NCBI GenBank assembly: GCA_023055505.1
Contig: JALIRH010000002.1
Coordinates: forward strand, 56,602,733 to 56,666,732
Length of the DNA stretch: 64,000 nt
Source: Callipepla californica brunnescens
Lineage: Eukaryota > Chordata > Aves > Galliformes > Odontophoridae
Direction of reading: 5' to 3'
Shown: positions 39,145 to 53,200 of the stretch, piece after piece
Layout of the letters: each line of letters starts with the position of its first letter
Numbering within the stretch: position 1 is the first letter of the stretch
Notes under the pieces: generated by a model
What the model was told of the DNA's origin: nothing
Databases searched by the model: none
What the model saw: only the letters and a program-made list of their open reading frames with translations
Program-made: the position numbers and the translations under genes

Positions 39145-39790
39145 TGTGGCTTTTAAAATCTAAGGATGGTACTAAGTTGGGAGTTGTTATAAACACTGTG
39201 AGGACAGAGAACAGACCAATGTTATGCAGAGATGTTATAACATTGGATAAAAGCATACACGTATATCTCTGGAAAAATGGACCTAGAAAATCTGTACTAA
39301 TTCGCTCAGGGACAATTAATCCAAAGGAGCTGGTGTTCAGCAGGAGAGGGTAACCTGGAAAATAGAATGTAAAAACAATAATCGAGGAAGGATAGTGGTC
39401 AGCAAATTGTTCCATGCTTGTAATATGATATGTTGACATAAACAAGAAAGCCAAGTGTGGATTTTGGTCTGTTTGCCCAGAGGCAGCATGTCGCTAAACA
39501 GGAAGGTTATAATCCCTCTCTGCATGAGACCAGCATGACTCCATCTGGAATGCAGCTTTTTATTGTGGGCATCTCCTGGTCACAAGGGCATTAGTACATA
39601 TAAAGGGGTTTGAATAAACACAGGGAAGAAGCAACTGAAAAGCTGAATGGACAGAAAAAAAAAGTAATGTTAGCTCAAACGCATACATTTTATATCCTGT
39701 GGCTGTTCATCTTCAAAGGGGAGAAGGGTGGTCTGTAGAAGAAGGAATTGGTTAGGGCATTTTAAAGTGGCACAATGAAAGACCTGAGAA
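39145..39790 (+). mobile_element. Ancient CR1-group LINE fragment, plus strand
   Basis: ATGGTACTAAGTTGGGAGTT, then TATAATCCCTCTCTGCATGAG, ACCAGCATGACTCCATCTGG, GTTCATCTTCAAAGGGGAGA follow the ORF2-end to 3' order of old CR1 copies. It is strongly diverged, with insertions. The open frames within it are remnants or chance. Confidence 0.6.
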
Positions 39791-41336
39791 ATGATGATGA
39801 GCATGTTGAAATTTGGCTTGAGCATCAAGTAAAACATATCTGTAACAGGTTCTGTTCAGCTGTCCAATATTCCTAAAATTGGTGTAGTGGAGATTCAGGA
39901 CATTCGGAATTGTAGTCACAATTTGATGCGTAGACATGATCGTCCTTCATTTAGAATGCTGCTCTTTGAATTCAAAAGAAGTGAATCTTAAATTCCATGC
40001 TTTTTTTAAAAAGAGTTTGTAATAATGCTGTTTGCAGTTAAAACAACACCAACAAAAAAAGCCAACACTTGAGCTATACTACCCATAAATTCACAAAGAA
40101 CATTGCATTTTCAACCTATTACAGTTCAGCAATTCCTGTGACAGTTTATTACACACCTTCAACAGTCCCAGCAGTTTCCAGACACACTCATTGACTTGCC
40201 ACTAGGTGTCCTTTCAGTAGCTATGCTGGAATCCTCCGTGTGCAGCATAAATGTTGCAATTTATAGAGATCAATAATAGCCAATCAGGGGGCACAGAGTG
40301 ACCTTACCATATTGATTTTCCTTTTCAGAGAATTAGGAATTAGGAGATAGCAAATGTTCACGAGTCATCTGTTCCCTTTTTGGTGGCCACTGCAGGTTCA
40401 TAACTTAAGCCAGTTCATCTTAGTTAAGTTATGCAAGCAAAAATTCTGGCTCCTGTACGAAATTTAGATCTGGTTCGTAACACAAATTTTCCTAGTAGTC
40501 AATTTAACAGTCACTGTGGTGGATTCTCTCTCTCGTTCTTAGAAATGTTTTCATTTGGCTTGGGAACAATTCCTCTGTCTTCTTGGCTTACAGTCCTCGG
40601 ATCTCTGTAATCAGTTGGCAGTGGCACTATTAATAGTCCCACTCCCCCAAGCTATATACATTTAGTCATTTTGCATTTTCCTGATAAGCACTTCAGAATG
40701 GCTTGAAGCCATACCTTAAAATCTCACCAGATCTCTCGTATAAGGCAGCACGGATCTGACCCGGCGCTTAGACTGAGAGACATTCAGCAGCTACAGGAAG
40801 CTGTGCTGGTCATTGGCCTGACAAAAATTCATCTTTGGCTGGGGCTGCTGTGGGAATGGAGTGGCACTTAATGGCTGTGATCGCTTGAGTTCGCTGGACC
40901 TCTGGCTTGGATGTTTTCCATCCTGGTTGAATTGTATTCAGCTTCCCTTTACCACTCTTGATGATAAACCATTCAGTAGCTCTTATTTCTCAAATTTTCC
41001 AGTGGTGGAAAAATGGCAGTCTTGTTCCACTTTAAGCTGGCACTCTTTTTGTTTGAATTGTTTCCTTCTAAGGCAGCTTTTAATTTTGCAAATCAATATG
41101 AAAAGAATAGCACCTTGTTCTTTTAGCGTCTCAAGTCTGTTCTAAGAGGCAGTTCCCTTAAGCTTACGAGTAAGGAAAATACAGTGTAGGAAAATACAGT
41201 AGGCAGAATAAGGATACAATTAGAATCATTCCATGAATTAGAACTGGAATTTAAATTTTCTATTTTTTTCAGTTCTTTGTGTAACCAATCTTATACTGGT
41301 ATTCCACTCGGACTTTCCTTCAACATGCCATTCAGT

Positions 41337-41557
41337 AGAATCATAGAATCATTTGAGTTGGAAGGGACTCTTAAATGTCACCTGGTCCAACTCCCCTGCA
41401 ATGAGCAGGGACACCTACAGCTTCTTCAGGTTGCTCAAAGCCCCACCCAGCCTGACCTGGAGTATCTTCAGGGGCAAGGCATCCACCACCTCTCTGGGCA
41501 ACCTGTGTCAGTGCCTCACTACTCTCATTGTAAAAAACATTTTTCTTAATGTTAATA
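41337..41557 (-). mobile_element. CR1 3' end, minus strand
   Basis: AGAATCATAGAATCATTTGA, TTGGAAGGGACTC, CACCTGGTCCAACTCCCCTG, GCTCAAAGCCCCACCCAGCC and CCACCACCTCTCTGGGCAAC form a well kept CR1 3' 220 bp in reverse. Confidence 0.9.
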
Positions 41558-42463
41558 CTTATAACCATAAGCGTTCCTAACAAATGATAGCTAATGTTGC
41601 TCAATGAAGTCTAATATGGCAAAGTATGGACTTTAATAGGGGTGAATCTTTGCGTATTCAAGAAGTGGGGACATTTTAAATAGCTTGCTGCATAATTTAG
41701 ATAAAGAGTGATTCAATTCAATATTTTACCTTAGTTTGAACATTTTATGCATATATTTTGCCTGTTGATATACACATACACATATGCTAACAGATAAACA
41801 TGCTCGCACAGACAAAAACAGTGGCATCTCAACAAAAATCTCCTTGTGGCATTTTTACTTTCTGTGTTTATTTTTTTCCAGAATTCACTGCCTTCTTTGT
41901 GTTTACTTCCTTCCAGACTTCATTTCATCATAAAATATAAAAATGGACAGATTTTTTGCTGTCTAAATAAGGAACTGAATAAACTTTGAGAATAGAAGTA
42001 TTTAAAGTTTCAGTAATTTTACATTCGAATGGTAAACTAAATCTATCCAGAATACTGACAATCAAGCATAGAGACATTTTGTTTGGTCTCCCTTATTTTG
42101 AAGTAATGCATGGATTTTAAACTGAATTGTAATAGTCTGTGAGAACTGTGTCTGTAATGTTAGTTCATTTGCTTCTGTGTAAATTTTCAGATTTTAGGAA
42201 CTTGGCCTGGAAGAGACTGTCCTCAGTGAAGAATCAACTGTGTGTAAGGGACATTTATGTACTGCTTTTATGAATCTGCAATCTCAGTGATCCTCAGCAG
42301 TCTGGATCTCTCCCACTGTCGTTGAGCCCTCTTTTTTTAGAAGAACTATTTATTCCTTTTCTCATGGTTCTGTTTTTATAGCCATGAAGCCATGAAAGTG
42401 TCTTATGTTTCTCACAGTTTAGTCTTCAGAGTAACAGCTCTGCCATGCTGTCATGATCCCTCC

Positions 42464-42501
42464 TTCTTTCTTTCTTTCTTTCTTTCTTTCTTTTTTTTTT
42501 T
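42464..42501. repeat. (TTTC)n plus poly(T) microsatellite
   Basis: About six TTTC units run into poly(T) in intron 3. Confidence 0.95.
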
Positions 42502-43751
42502 CCCTGAAGAGCTGCATTTTATTTTATCATTTCTGTAGCTCTGCTTTTATCGTTTTTCAAAATTAGTCTGGAATGCCGTGAAAAATCCATCCTACCATAC
42601 TGCAACCTTCCTCAGATTATGCTTTCTTATGTAAGCTTGGCCCTCTTTACAGTAAGATTCCAGTTTACTCATGAAGATACTATGTGGCAGTAGGCATTGG
42701 CATTTTGAAGTTGTGAAGATATGTAACATCTATTGTTCTTTCATCCCATCCACATGTGCTTTTATAAAGAGTAATTGGTGTGATGCAGCAGCATATCTTT
42801 GGCAGATTTGTTGATTTCTATTTCTTTTTCTACGTTTTTCAAGCTATGACTGGTTGGTTGTTGGATATCTTTTTCTAGTGTTTTTCTAGGGATTGAAGCT
42901 TGGATTTAGTAGGGATTGTAGTGGCCCTACTATTCTTTGCTTCCCTCTTCCCGCGCTTCCTAAAGATAAGCTCCATGTTGATCCTCTTCTAGTCTCTCTA
43001 AATTTCCCCTTTTTATCATGATTTCTCATAGATTTACAGCCAACAGTTCTGCGAATGCTTTACTCACTTACAGGACATGCTGCAATGAGTTTTGCTAGAC
43101 ACAATCAACTTGCAAGCACTAAACTCATCCATGTACCTGAGGTGCTAACCTTGTTGCTAATACCAGCAGCATCTGCTTGACTTCTAGAGGTGAAAGCAAA
43201 AAAAGTGGTAAACACATAAAACTTTTTGTGCATTATCTACAACTGAGCAGCATCTGAGTGTCTAGTTCCAAGTAGCAGAAACCTCTTCCCCGTCTTTTTG
43301 TATCATTTAAGAACTCCCAGCATGCTTTTTATAACCTCTCCTTTCTTGGCTTTCAGGCATTGGCTTTTCTGTTTTTCTTCTTATACAATCATGCTCTATT
43401 TTATTCATTTTTTAATATATTTTATGAGCTTCTAGTCTCTGAAAAACTCAGGATTTTAATATGGTATTTTATTGGATTTCCTCCTCTTCACTAACACTGA
43501 GATACTTCATACTTATTCCACACATGCTAGTTTGTTGAATACCTTTTAAGTCTACTTTTCTTACATATCTGACCTATGAGGTTTATCCTTCCCATTCTTC
43601 AGGTTTGCCTTAGTGTTTCCTCTTTAGAGCTTGTGTCTTCATTTTGCTGTTCTTTGGATTTCTGCTGCTGTAATTGTCTTGGGTCTAGGATTTCCTAGTC
43701 CCCTTCACCAAGATGCCCTCTCATCTTCTTACCTATTTCTCTCTTTCAATT

Positions 43752-43766
43752 CTTTTTTTTTTTTTT
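43752..43766. repeat. Poly(T) tract
   Basis: A T run of about 14-15 inside a pyrimidine-rich stretch of intron 3. Confidence 0.85.
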
Positions 43767-44664
43767 AATTCTGGCACATACTGTGTGGTTTCTGTTTTTC
43801 TTCTGATTTAACACTATATTACCAGGTCATTTCCTTTTACTCATTTATGTGTTTGGTGTGATCCAGTTCCCACTGATGTTTATCTCAAATGGGAATTGGA
43901 TTTATTCCTTTTATGAAGAAAGCAACAAAGGAGTCCTCCCAGCTGGCCCGATTTTCAGTATCTTCAATTACTTGTGATCTCTTCCAGCTTTCATCTGTTC
44001 CTCCTATATCTGTCTACTTCTTCCTATGTTTATTTGGGTCCTTAGGTTTATTAATTAGTCTTTTACATCAGGCTGTCCTAAGAGCAGACTGTGAGGCTGT
44101 ATGTTATTGTAGTATGTGAACACTTAGTGCAGCAGTCTTCGATCCATAGCTGGCGGATATACTTGAGAAGTGTGTGACTCCAGTAACACTCAGAATGTTA
44201 TAAAACTTGAGATGGGTAGGGAAGCAAAGGATGATCTGGCTTTCAGTGCATTATCCACACAGTAATACTATTCAGCTCTACTTCATGAGTGCTAACTTTT
44301 TTTTTTGTCTGGATTGCCATGTTTTGTTCTTTTGGTATATTTTTTAGCTTTTATTTTGTATCACAGAAGATTTTTCTGTAAAAAGATTTAAATGGTTTTG
44401 AAACTAAGCTCATAAGTTTGAGTTTATTGCTAAAATTGTCTTCTATGCTGAATACATTTACTGTGGAAAAAATCATCTTTCATTTATTAGCTACTTGGAG
44501 TAGCCTGAGTAATAACGAGAGGCTTTCAGATCATTCCTATGCCTCTCATTTTTGATGAAACCTGTACTTTGAGTTGCAAGTCTAGGATTTCAGTTATGGT
44601 TCTCTACTTAGCTAAGGCTAAATGTGAGCTGTCCAAAATATTTGTATGGTTTAACATTTACAAG

Positions 44665-44693
44665 TTTTTTGTTTGTTTGTTTGTTTGTTTTTT
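44665..44693. repeat. (GTTT)n microsatellite
   Basis: Five GTTT units flanked by T runs. Confidence 0.95.
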
Positions 44694-45867
44694 AAAAACA
44701 CACTCTACTAATTTAAAGCATTTACAGTGCTGTCCTCAGAAACTGAATTCCTGAGTGATTTCTTTACTGCAAGAGAAATAAAGACTTCACTTTTTGAATA
44801 CATTCAGCATATCCTTAGGATATCTGTTGCTGTAGTCCACAGATGTAGCTTATTAGATTGTCAATAATATTTAGGTTGTATAGGTTATTTCTTATTTTTT
44901 TTCTTATATTTAACTTCTTGCACTGAAAAAGAACCTTCCTGGTTCTGGAGGGCAGAACTGATAAGGTTATTCCAGTGACTGTAGCACTCAGTCGTCATAT
45001 TCAAATAATCAATACATTCCAAATATTTCATCAAAAAACAATGTCTTATGAAAGGCATTTTCCACTCTCTTCTGCTCTACAATTCTACCATCTTTGTAAT
45101 TATACAGGAATTGAAAGAAAGAAAAAGTATTCTGCCACGTAAGTGGTGTGTAAGTAAATCTTTGAAGGAAGACCTACTTCTTCAAGTCATTATCTAATCA
45201 AGAGGGAAAATGCTACATTGGTGAAATCTTAGCAGAATTGTCAAGACTCTAAGAAGGTTGGCTGTATATACGTTTCTGAGACCTAGCAGGACTAATCTGT
45301 GAAGAATCAGCTGTACAACTACTCTCCCCTGCATAACTTTTTCTTCAAACAGTAGATTATTTTGAGTAGACCTTTTGACATTTTTTATTGCCAGAGAAAC
45401 CATTCTATTGCATGACATTAATGTGGTGCTTATATCAGTGCTTCACTTTTGCTTTTTCCCATATTTCTTGGGAAAGGCATTAATCGTATGCAACAAATTC
45501 CTGAGGTTGCTTTGGGCTACATGTTTTCTTAGATAACCCAAAGAAGACCTCTCTGACCCTTGGGAGACCTTTTGCTTACTTTTGGAAGAGGACCTTCTCT
45601 CATCTTTTTGCAGTATTAAAGTTTGTAGACTTTAATACCTCTTACTGCTAGTTGGCTTTCTCTTCAATTTCCTGCAAACGAGATATGTTTTGGAGGAGAA
45701 GCAGACTGTTCAAACATGATTTAATTCATAATAAGCCTATATCCACGAAGAATAAGAGGACTCTTTAAGCTGCTTGAATTCCTGTCACCTTTGAAGATCA
45801 ATGGACCCGTTAGTACAACAGAATGTTAAATGTCACGTTCTCAGGCTAACTCTAATTTTCATACCTA

Positions 45868-45892
45868 TTTTTTTTTTTTTTTTTTTTTTTTT
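45868..45892. repeat. Poly(T) tract
   Basis: A run of about 25 T, the longest homopolymer in the window. Confidence 0.95.
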
Positions 45893-48800
45893 ATAATGGC
45901 AAGTAAAGAAAGTTAGTAATAAATAATTGTAAGATCTTTTCTGGTACTCCTTTGGTGCCTGTGTGTCACGTCTTGTGGTTTTTTTATATTGTCAAATGTT
46001 TGAAGCTCAGAGCTGTTCGGCTGTGTTAGTCATCTCGAAAAGAGGGCTGGACTCTATAGACACTGTGCTATCTTTAGGACAACAAGGTTGCAATTGTTTA
46101 TGTAGAACTTCCTTTTACAGTTCTGGATCTGTATCTAACACCACCTTTCTACTGCTGAATGCCATTCAAATGAATATTCCTATGGGCCTCAGTTTTTCTG
46201 CTGATGTGGTGACTGACGATGAAACCAGGAAACTGAAAATCACAAGTGACAGGAGGAACATCTATGACTGTGAGATTTCTCTTGAGGGTGTTTGGCACTG
46301 GAACAGTTCCACTGCTTCTAGCAGTAGAAGTACACTCTGAACATGGTAACTGAAACACAGAATAGCTGGTTTTATAGGTGTTCCCACAAACCAGAGCTGC
46401 TATATTGGTCCAGTGTGAGAGGAAATCCCCGAAGTAGTTTAAGCTGTTAAGCATGGGTCTTTATCTTTCTCCAGATTGGTTAGTCATTTTTAACCACTCT
46501 GATTTTCTAGGGTTTTGTGCTTGGTTCCATTTGGTTAGCTCACACTGTGAATCTCACATAGCATTGATATAAATAAATACATGCATATGACAAGGATAAA
46601 AATGGGTCCATTTAACTAGTAGACTGATAGTGGGTTTTTTTTTGTATTCAGAAATTTGGTCTTGCCTGAGCACTGTTCTTGCTCAGTCTGTTCTCTGCAA
46701 CTGGGAGCTTCCTTGGCCCAGCCTGGAACCAGCCACTGAAATACACTCCTAGCGTCCCGTGGATCAAATTTTTTTATCCTATACTACAATGAATGGGCTT
46801 CCTGTGACCTCATTTTCTTGAGTTAAATTGTGTTTTGATGTTGAAGACTAAGAACCTAGTATAAGTCAGTTCAACTGCAGCCCAAGTTTTCTTTGGATAT
46901 GGAAGCAAGATTTTGCATTTCACTGTAGTAAAGATTGTACTTTCAGTCCAGAAGTTGCTAGCACTTACAGTGGTAGAAGACACTAACAACAATTTTGCCC
47001 TCATTTTTGCTGCAGTGGGTGGGAGGTGGGAAAGCATTCCCGCAGGCATAAACTTTGGCTTGATTTACGCATGTTCTCAGTATCAGGAGTGATTACCGCT
47101 TCTGAGAGGAAACGTGTTTCTTTACTGTCAAGAAAGTGATTTACTTTGTTTCTAATTTTAAACACAGATATGTTTTAAAGGAAAGACAATACCTCTTGTC
47201 CAACAGAATAAGGAGTTTATCTTGGCATAATTTGATTGCAAAGGGCTTTGAAGATGAATAGAACAAATAGTTTTAAGTTAGAGAACAGTGTGGGAGACTG
47301 CCTTCCTGGTTTCTCTCCTCACTCTGCTACTGCATCACTTTTGGCTTATAATGCTAGGTGAAGCTCTCTGCAGAGAACTCTGAAATAATACAGATGACAG
47401 TTAGTCTGTGTCCTTCAGCAAGAAGCAGAGTAGCTTTGGGGATACATGCACATGAATTGACTTTCCTAAGAGGCATGGCTTACTCCCAATACATGCCTTA
47501 CCATCCCATAGCTACACTTTTTTCAAGCTCATTGTAGCAGCATAAAAAGCTGTGTGCCCACACCCTTCGATCTATCTCAGAGATCTTTGTGCTACACTCT
47601 GTGCATGTCTGGTGCAGGTAATAGTCTCTCTGGTTCTTGCCAGATCAGGTAACTTTGCTCTTTTGTGTCTGTATAGATATCTTGGCTATGCCAAGGCAGA
47701 CTTCAAGATGACACTTGTGATCCATGCAGATGAAAAGCTGGGAGCATAGGTTTAGACCAAACTAGAATACATGTTCCACTGCGTATAGGTTCCTCCCTGC
47801 TTTAGTGTTCCTTGTCATTTATCATGTTACAAAGCAAAATTCAACAAGCTGTCCTAATACCATTTGCTAGATATTGTGGATGGAGGTGGTTGAGAACTCT
47901 ATCTCACTTATTGTCATAGGCTTTGGAGACCCCTTTTCAAAAGTAGCATTAAGTATATTCAGGAATTGTTTCTATTGAAACTTCTGGGAAGGCTAATCCA
48001 TTAATATCTTGAATTAAGAGCCTGCCACTCAGATGTAAATCTAAAACAGGAGTTCCTTTCTAAGACTTTAAAAAAAATATTGCATTTCAAAACTGTCATT
48101 CTGCTTCTTGACTTTGTAGTGCCTTTATACAGTCAGTTCTAGATGTTTCTTACATGTGTCACTAGCGATTCATGGTGGCTGATTGCTGAGACCCTGAGAA
48201 GTTCATGAGATGCAATCTCAAGATGAAAGGTAGGCATAGTAGCAGGGAAAATATGGAAGATGCAAAATATGGCAAGAGTAGACAGGATAGCTTTAAGCTT
48301 TTCTTATCAACTCTTTTCCTTATCTTTTCAGCTGGACTTCATGCCTAATAAAGACCAAGTCATATGTAAAGAGAGGTTTACTGATTGTCTTAAATGTGGG
48401 AGGGTAGGGAGGTAAGAAAGGTAGAGCTTCAGCAAAAAGGAAGAGGACAAAGATTAATAGCCAGTTCCTTAATTGGCTTCCATCTTCTGCTTACTAGGTT
48501 TTCAAATAAATACTATGTTGTTTCTCCCCTTAAGCACGCAGATATGTCTTATGATCTGCTTTCAAGAGTTTTATTTAAAGAAACTTTTCTTTTTCTGCTC
48601 CCCAAAGTTTTGATAATTCTTAGGCTGTTGAAGCTCTGAGACAATTGCCTGTCATGTACATCAGTATTGTCTCTTTGGGGTTTTGTTTTGCATTTTTTCC
48701 CCCTGATTCTCTGTGTTGCCTGCATCTCCCGTTTCCTGACTTAGACTAGGTATGTGCAAGCCCTGTCAGTGAGTGACCAGCTTTTTATTCTGTGCTGCTA

Positions 48801-48918
48801 AATGTATTTCCATCTCTAATATTTCTGAAAATCTACTGGAATGACTCCAGCCAAAGACAAGAGGGTACCAAGACATGGAAGAGAGCAAGGCTAAGTGCCC
48901 TTAGTTGTTCTACTGTTC

Positions 48919-48937
48919 TTTTTTTTTTTTTTTTTTT
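48919..48937. repeat. Poly(T) tract
   Basis: A T run of about 19 in intron 3. Confidence 0.9.
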
Positions 48938-49513
48938 GGTAATAAATTCTGTGTTTTCAAGGTTTTATTTCCGCTCAATTCAATTTTAGTTTTAGTTAAC
49001 TGGTAGTATTTTATTGACTTTTTTGAATGTAATAAGGGTACTTGTTTTTATTTGCATTCTGTGCTTGGAGTTTAAAATGAGCAAATGAAATTAAATTTGA
49101 CACTAAAAATAAGCAAAACACCTCACCAGAATTCAGCTAGATAGCCCTGGTTAACCCAGTTACTACTTTAGAACATGTGTGTCAGTGACTGGGAACTCTT
49201 ATGTCACGTAATGCTCAGTGGTGATGTCTCTGAATAGTAATTTGAGACATTTGCTCAGTCTTGACATAGAAGGAAGGCACTTTTTCTCAGAAATACTTTA
49301 ATATTTGATTTTGCACATTCTTACTAGTTTTTGCAGTCTAGGAGAAGGCTCAAGTCTCATCAGTTCATGCCTTTCAGTCCTTCTCTTTATATAATTTCCA
49401 AAACAATCTACTGCATCTTTGAGGGTTTCCTATGGGTAAGATTGGTTCTTCCTTCCTTTTGTTCTAAATCCCTGTATGTATGGTGACTGACAGCACTACT
49501 GATTAACATCTGC

Positions 49514-50244
49514 TGTCAGAACAACCTGTAAAGGTCCTGGGGGGACTGGCTGTTCCCGAAAGGATGAGAGTCTCCATGTGACCATTCAGGACAGAGCCTG
49601 TCAGCCAGGCAGTGTCCCACCAGACCAGGAAGGAGCAGGGCAGCCAGGAGAAGAGCTGCCAGCCACAGGCACCAACCACTTCCTTGAGGACGGGCTGAGG
49701 CCGGGACATCGACCCACAGGTCAGAATCTGAGGGCTCAGTGCTACCCATAACCAGGCCCAAGCACAACTGTGAGGTGGTGAGGACTGGAGCTCAAGTCCA
49801 GCCTCCAGGGGACACTCTCAGGGCCCTTGCAGCACCTATGCTTTACCCTCTCTCCATCTTGACTCCATACCTTGTGAACATATTGTCTCCCTCCACTGTC
49901 TCTGACTGTAACTTCATTTCTGAACGCAATACAGAGACTATTGTCCAGATCTTATATTCTGTTTGGTTTGTAACCTTGGTATCACAGGCCTTCCTGATAT
50001 CACTGGTGCACCACAGAAGTCATAACTAGTATAATCTCTTTCTTGCCCAGTTCTCTGATGAACAACATGCTCTTCTGCCTCTGTAGGCATCTCTGTGTCC
50101 AGCTTTTTCCCTTCAAGGCCATGTAGTTGTAATAACCATTTCTCACTACATAATAATCCTTGCCTATTACATGTAGTTGTAATAAACCATGCCTACTAAA
50201 CAACTTTCTCTCCTCTTTTTGTGTCTTTGATTCTGTCTCCTACA
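49514..50244 (+). mobile_element. Possible solo LTR-like block
   Basis: About 730 bp begin TGTCAG and end CTACA, with AATAAA at 50,181-50,186 near the 3' end. The composition changes sharply from GC-rich (first 250 bp) to AT-rich. A 20-21-bp direct repeat (50,120-50,139 and 50,170-50,190; CATGTAGTTGTAATAA core) surrounds the polyadenylation-like motif. No target-site duplication or coding region was found, so the LTR reading is tentative. The reverse-strand ORFs at the 5' end have no recognisable domain. Confidence 0.25.
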
Positions 50245-53200
50245 GCCATCCTTCACCTTCATCATGTTGCCCTTTAAGGATGAAATACCCTGCCTGAAAT
50301 AATGCCTGGATTACTCACTAGTTCTTATAGCACAGCAGTCTTGTTATGAGCAAAGCTGCAGATGGCTGGCAGATTTATAGAAGTTCAAAAGTAAATAAAT
50401 AAATTAATGGTTTAGTCAAACCCAAAAGTTAATAATTTATCACAGGGTTTATATGTCTGTTTCTGTGCAAGACAGCTGTTTTTCCAGACTGTGGCTATAT
50501 CTTATCTAGATGCTTGGAAATCCTAAAACTTTGGATGAGACCTGATTTAGACAAGAAACAATTTTTGCAAATCTAATCTCATTTTGCTCTGTAACTGGAC
50601 CAACAGTTTGACTCATTGGATTACTAGAAAGTACTTGTTTTTCTTTCTTGTATTTGGTCTAGTCTGTTTTTTATGTTTTTGAAAGAAAATCCCAACTGAC
50701 TGACACAGGTGCTTTTCCTCTCTGTCTAATGCAGCAGTAACATATTTGTGCTCTGAACATTCATCACCATTAAATTAAATACTTTTTAGATAAGGCATAG
50801 CAGATTTTCCTTTATAAATCCAGTATTAATTTGACTACAGTTGTGGTACAGTCATGTAGGGAAGACAAGTGATAATTTTTATAAAATCAGTAAAGTGAAT
50901 TAAAGGTTTGCTAAGCGAAGATGCAGATAGACTTTAAAACTTCCTTCAAAGAAGCTCATAATTTCTTTCATGAAGGTTTGATGCTATATAACAGTCTTGT
51001 TGAGAACAGATCACACAGATTTACCACATCCCTAAGACTCCGTTGAAATATCCTCAATGCATTCCCTTTTTAAATCTGTATGGAATATATATAATTGGAA
51101 GTATGTATTGGAAGTAGATATCTGGCTGTAGCTTTTATTATAATAAATAAAATTACAGCTATTCCCGTTTACCTCTGAACCTGCAGTGAATTGGCTACTT
51201 ACACACTGGAAACAGCTGAAAGAAGCTGAGAGGACTGAAAGCAAGAAAAGATCAGATCTAAATCAAACCCCAGTATATTTTAGGTTTTCTTTCTCTGATC
51301 CACTCATGACTTTATATTCACTTCACTAATTGTATACCTCCAGAACATATATGGCCCTTGTATTAATCTGAAATATTCCCTAAGGTTTCAGTATCTGTAC
51401 CAGCAACGTTATCTGCCATGTGTTAGCACGATGTTGCATATCAGTGTTACCGAAAGCTTGTCACAAAGACTCAGTATTTTGTTCCAAATAATTTTTTAAA
51501 ATGATACTTTGTCATCAAATGGCCTCTATGAACCTTGTAAGGGAAACAGCCCAATAAATAATGTTTTATGAAAACATTTCTTCAGGGGACAAGCAATCTA
51601 ACCTAGATAGATCTTGAACTGATGAATGTAAGGATTTATGTGGAAAATATGCCAATATGTTATGATGATGGCTAAGACAATAGTGGGAAAAAAATGAACC
51701 TCCATTTCTTCTTTTTATGTCTTAATAAACATTGCTCCATGTAGAAAAAGGTTGTATGTCTCGAAAAAAAGAAATAAATTATATTTATATGAGGAAATCA
51801 AAGGTGCTTAAAATTACAGGAATTACTTTAATAGTTATCAAAGGCTCAGTCATGCAAAGTGCTGAGTGTTTTAAAGTAACTGTTTATAGGAACTGGCTGT
51901 TTTCAACACGTCCTTAGAACCATCAGAACCGTATAATAATCAAACACTATATCAAACAGTATAGCTCTGTGTATCATTTTAAGGGAAGAGATCTTTCTTG
52001 TGAGCCAAATATACACTTAGTGACATGGCAGAGAGTTTGAAGAAATTACACAATGTGATACTCAGTCTTCATTCTTATTGACGCTAACAAGCACTTTAGA
52101 AATATTTAATAAATGTGGTAATAAGTACCATGTTGTTTGGGGACAATGATCCTACATTTGTTCCTGGAAACTTATAGCTTGAAAAACAAAGGTAATGTCA
52201 ATTCAAAGGTTTGCTTTGCAATCTCACCTTTTAAGTATCACGGTGGTAATGGATAGTGTCTTTAAAAGCAGTTACCCAGAGAGTCATATCTGGAAGAACG
52301 AGGCCAGAAGCGAGATTAGAACTGCAGTGGCACTAAATTTCAGGAAGTCACTGGGTAAAGAGAGGTTGCTTTGTTGTTTCTCTATTTTCTCTCTCTAGTC
52401 AGGTCAAGTCACAATGTCCAGACTGGGATCAATGTGCTTACTTGAAATATTCTAGCTTCAGCAAATATTCCAGCTTCTGAATCTCTGAATAAAACATTCA
52501 ACCAGCTTAGTTTCGCTTCAGTAAGTAAGGTGGAATGGGAACTCTCCACTGCTCTCTTTCTAAGTGATGTAGGTACAACAGCAAGTGAGAAATGTATTGG
52601 GGAAGACTGTTAAGCTGTATAATCACGTGCTTTGAAATGCCTGTGGTGGAGACTGGGAAATGGAACGGAAACTTTCCAAGGATGAGGAAGACAGTGAGAA
52701 GCTATAGCCTTCTTCCCTCCGAGGCAATCTGTTGGGGAAATACAGCTGTAGGCAAAATGTGGGCAAAAACCTGATTCACAGAAAACAACGAGGCTGACTG
52801 GGAAGGAAACATAAAGACAATTATCGAGTCTTTAATTCTTTGTTGTTTTTCCTAGTTGGCATTAGTGGCTGATACAATTCAGGCCATCAGAGTCTGACTC
52901 GGTGTTTTGAAAATGCATTGCTGGAATTTAATTGTATTTTTACAAATAAAAGTAAAATGTCACTGAGAACAGTGAAGCATTGGAGGAGTGAGTGAGCATG
53001 CACCTTCACAACGTCCGTAATTTGGCTGAAGAGGGTTTTTGCTAGTCAAAATGGGCACCAGCTAGCTGTACTGCTGCCAGATTAACAAGCTGCTGGAGGG
53101 GAAGAGCTCTGAAAAGTGATCTCAGATGAAAGCAGAAGTAGTGGGATAGATACATGTGGTCAATTTGGAAGATTTTATCAGTGTATTTGCATATCTAGCT

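Noticed and set aside
44125..44290. hAT/Charlie-like end (CAGCAGTCTTCGATCCATAG)
   Set aside because: Weak similarity to the usual terminus, no partner terminal repeat or 8-bp target duplication seen.
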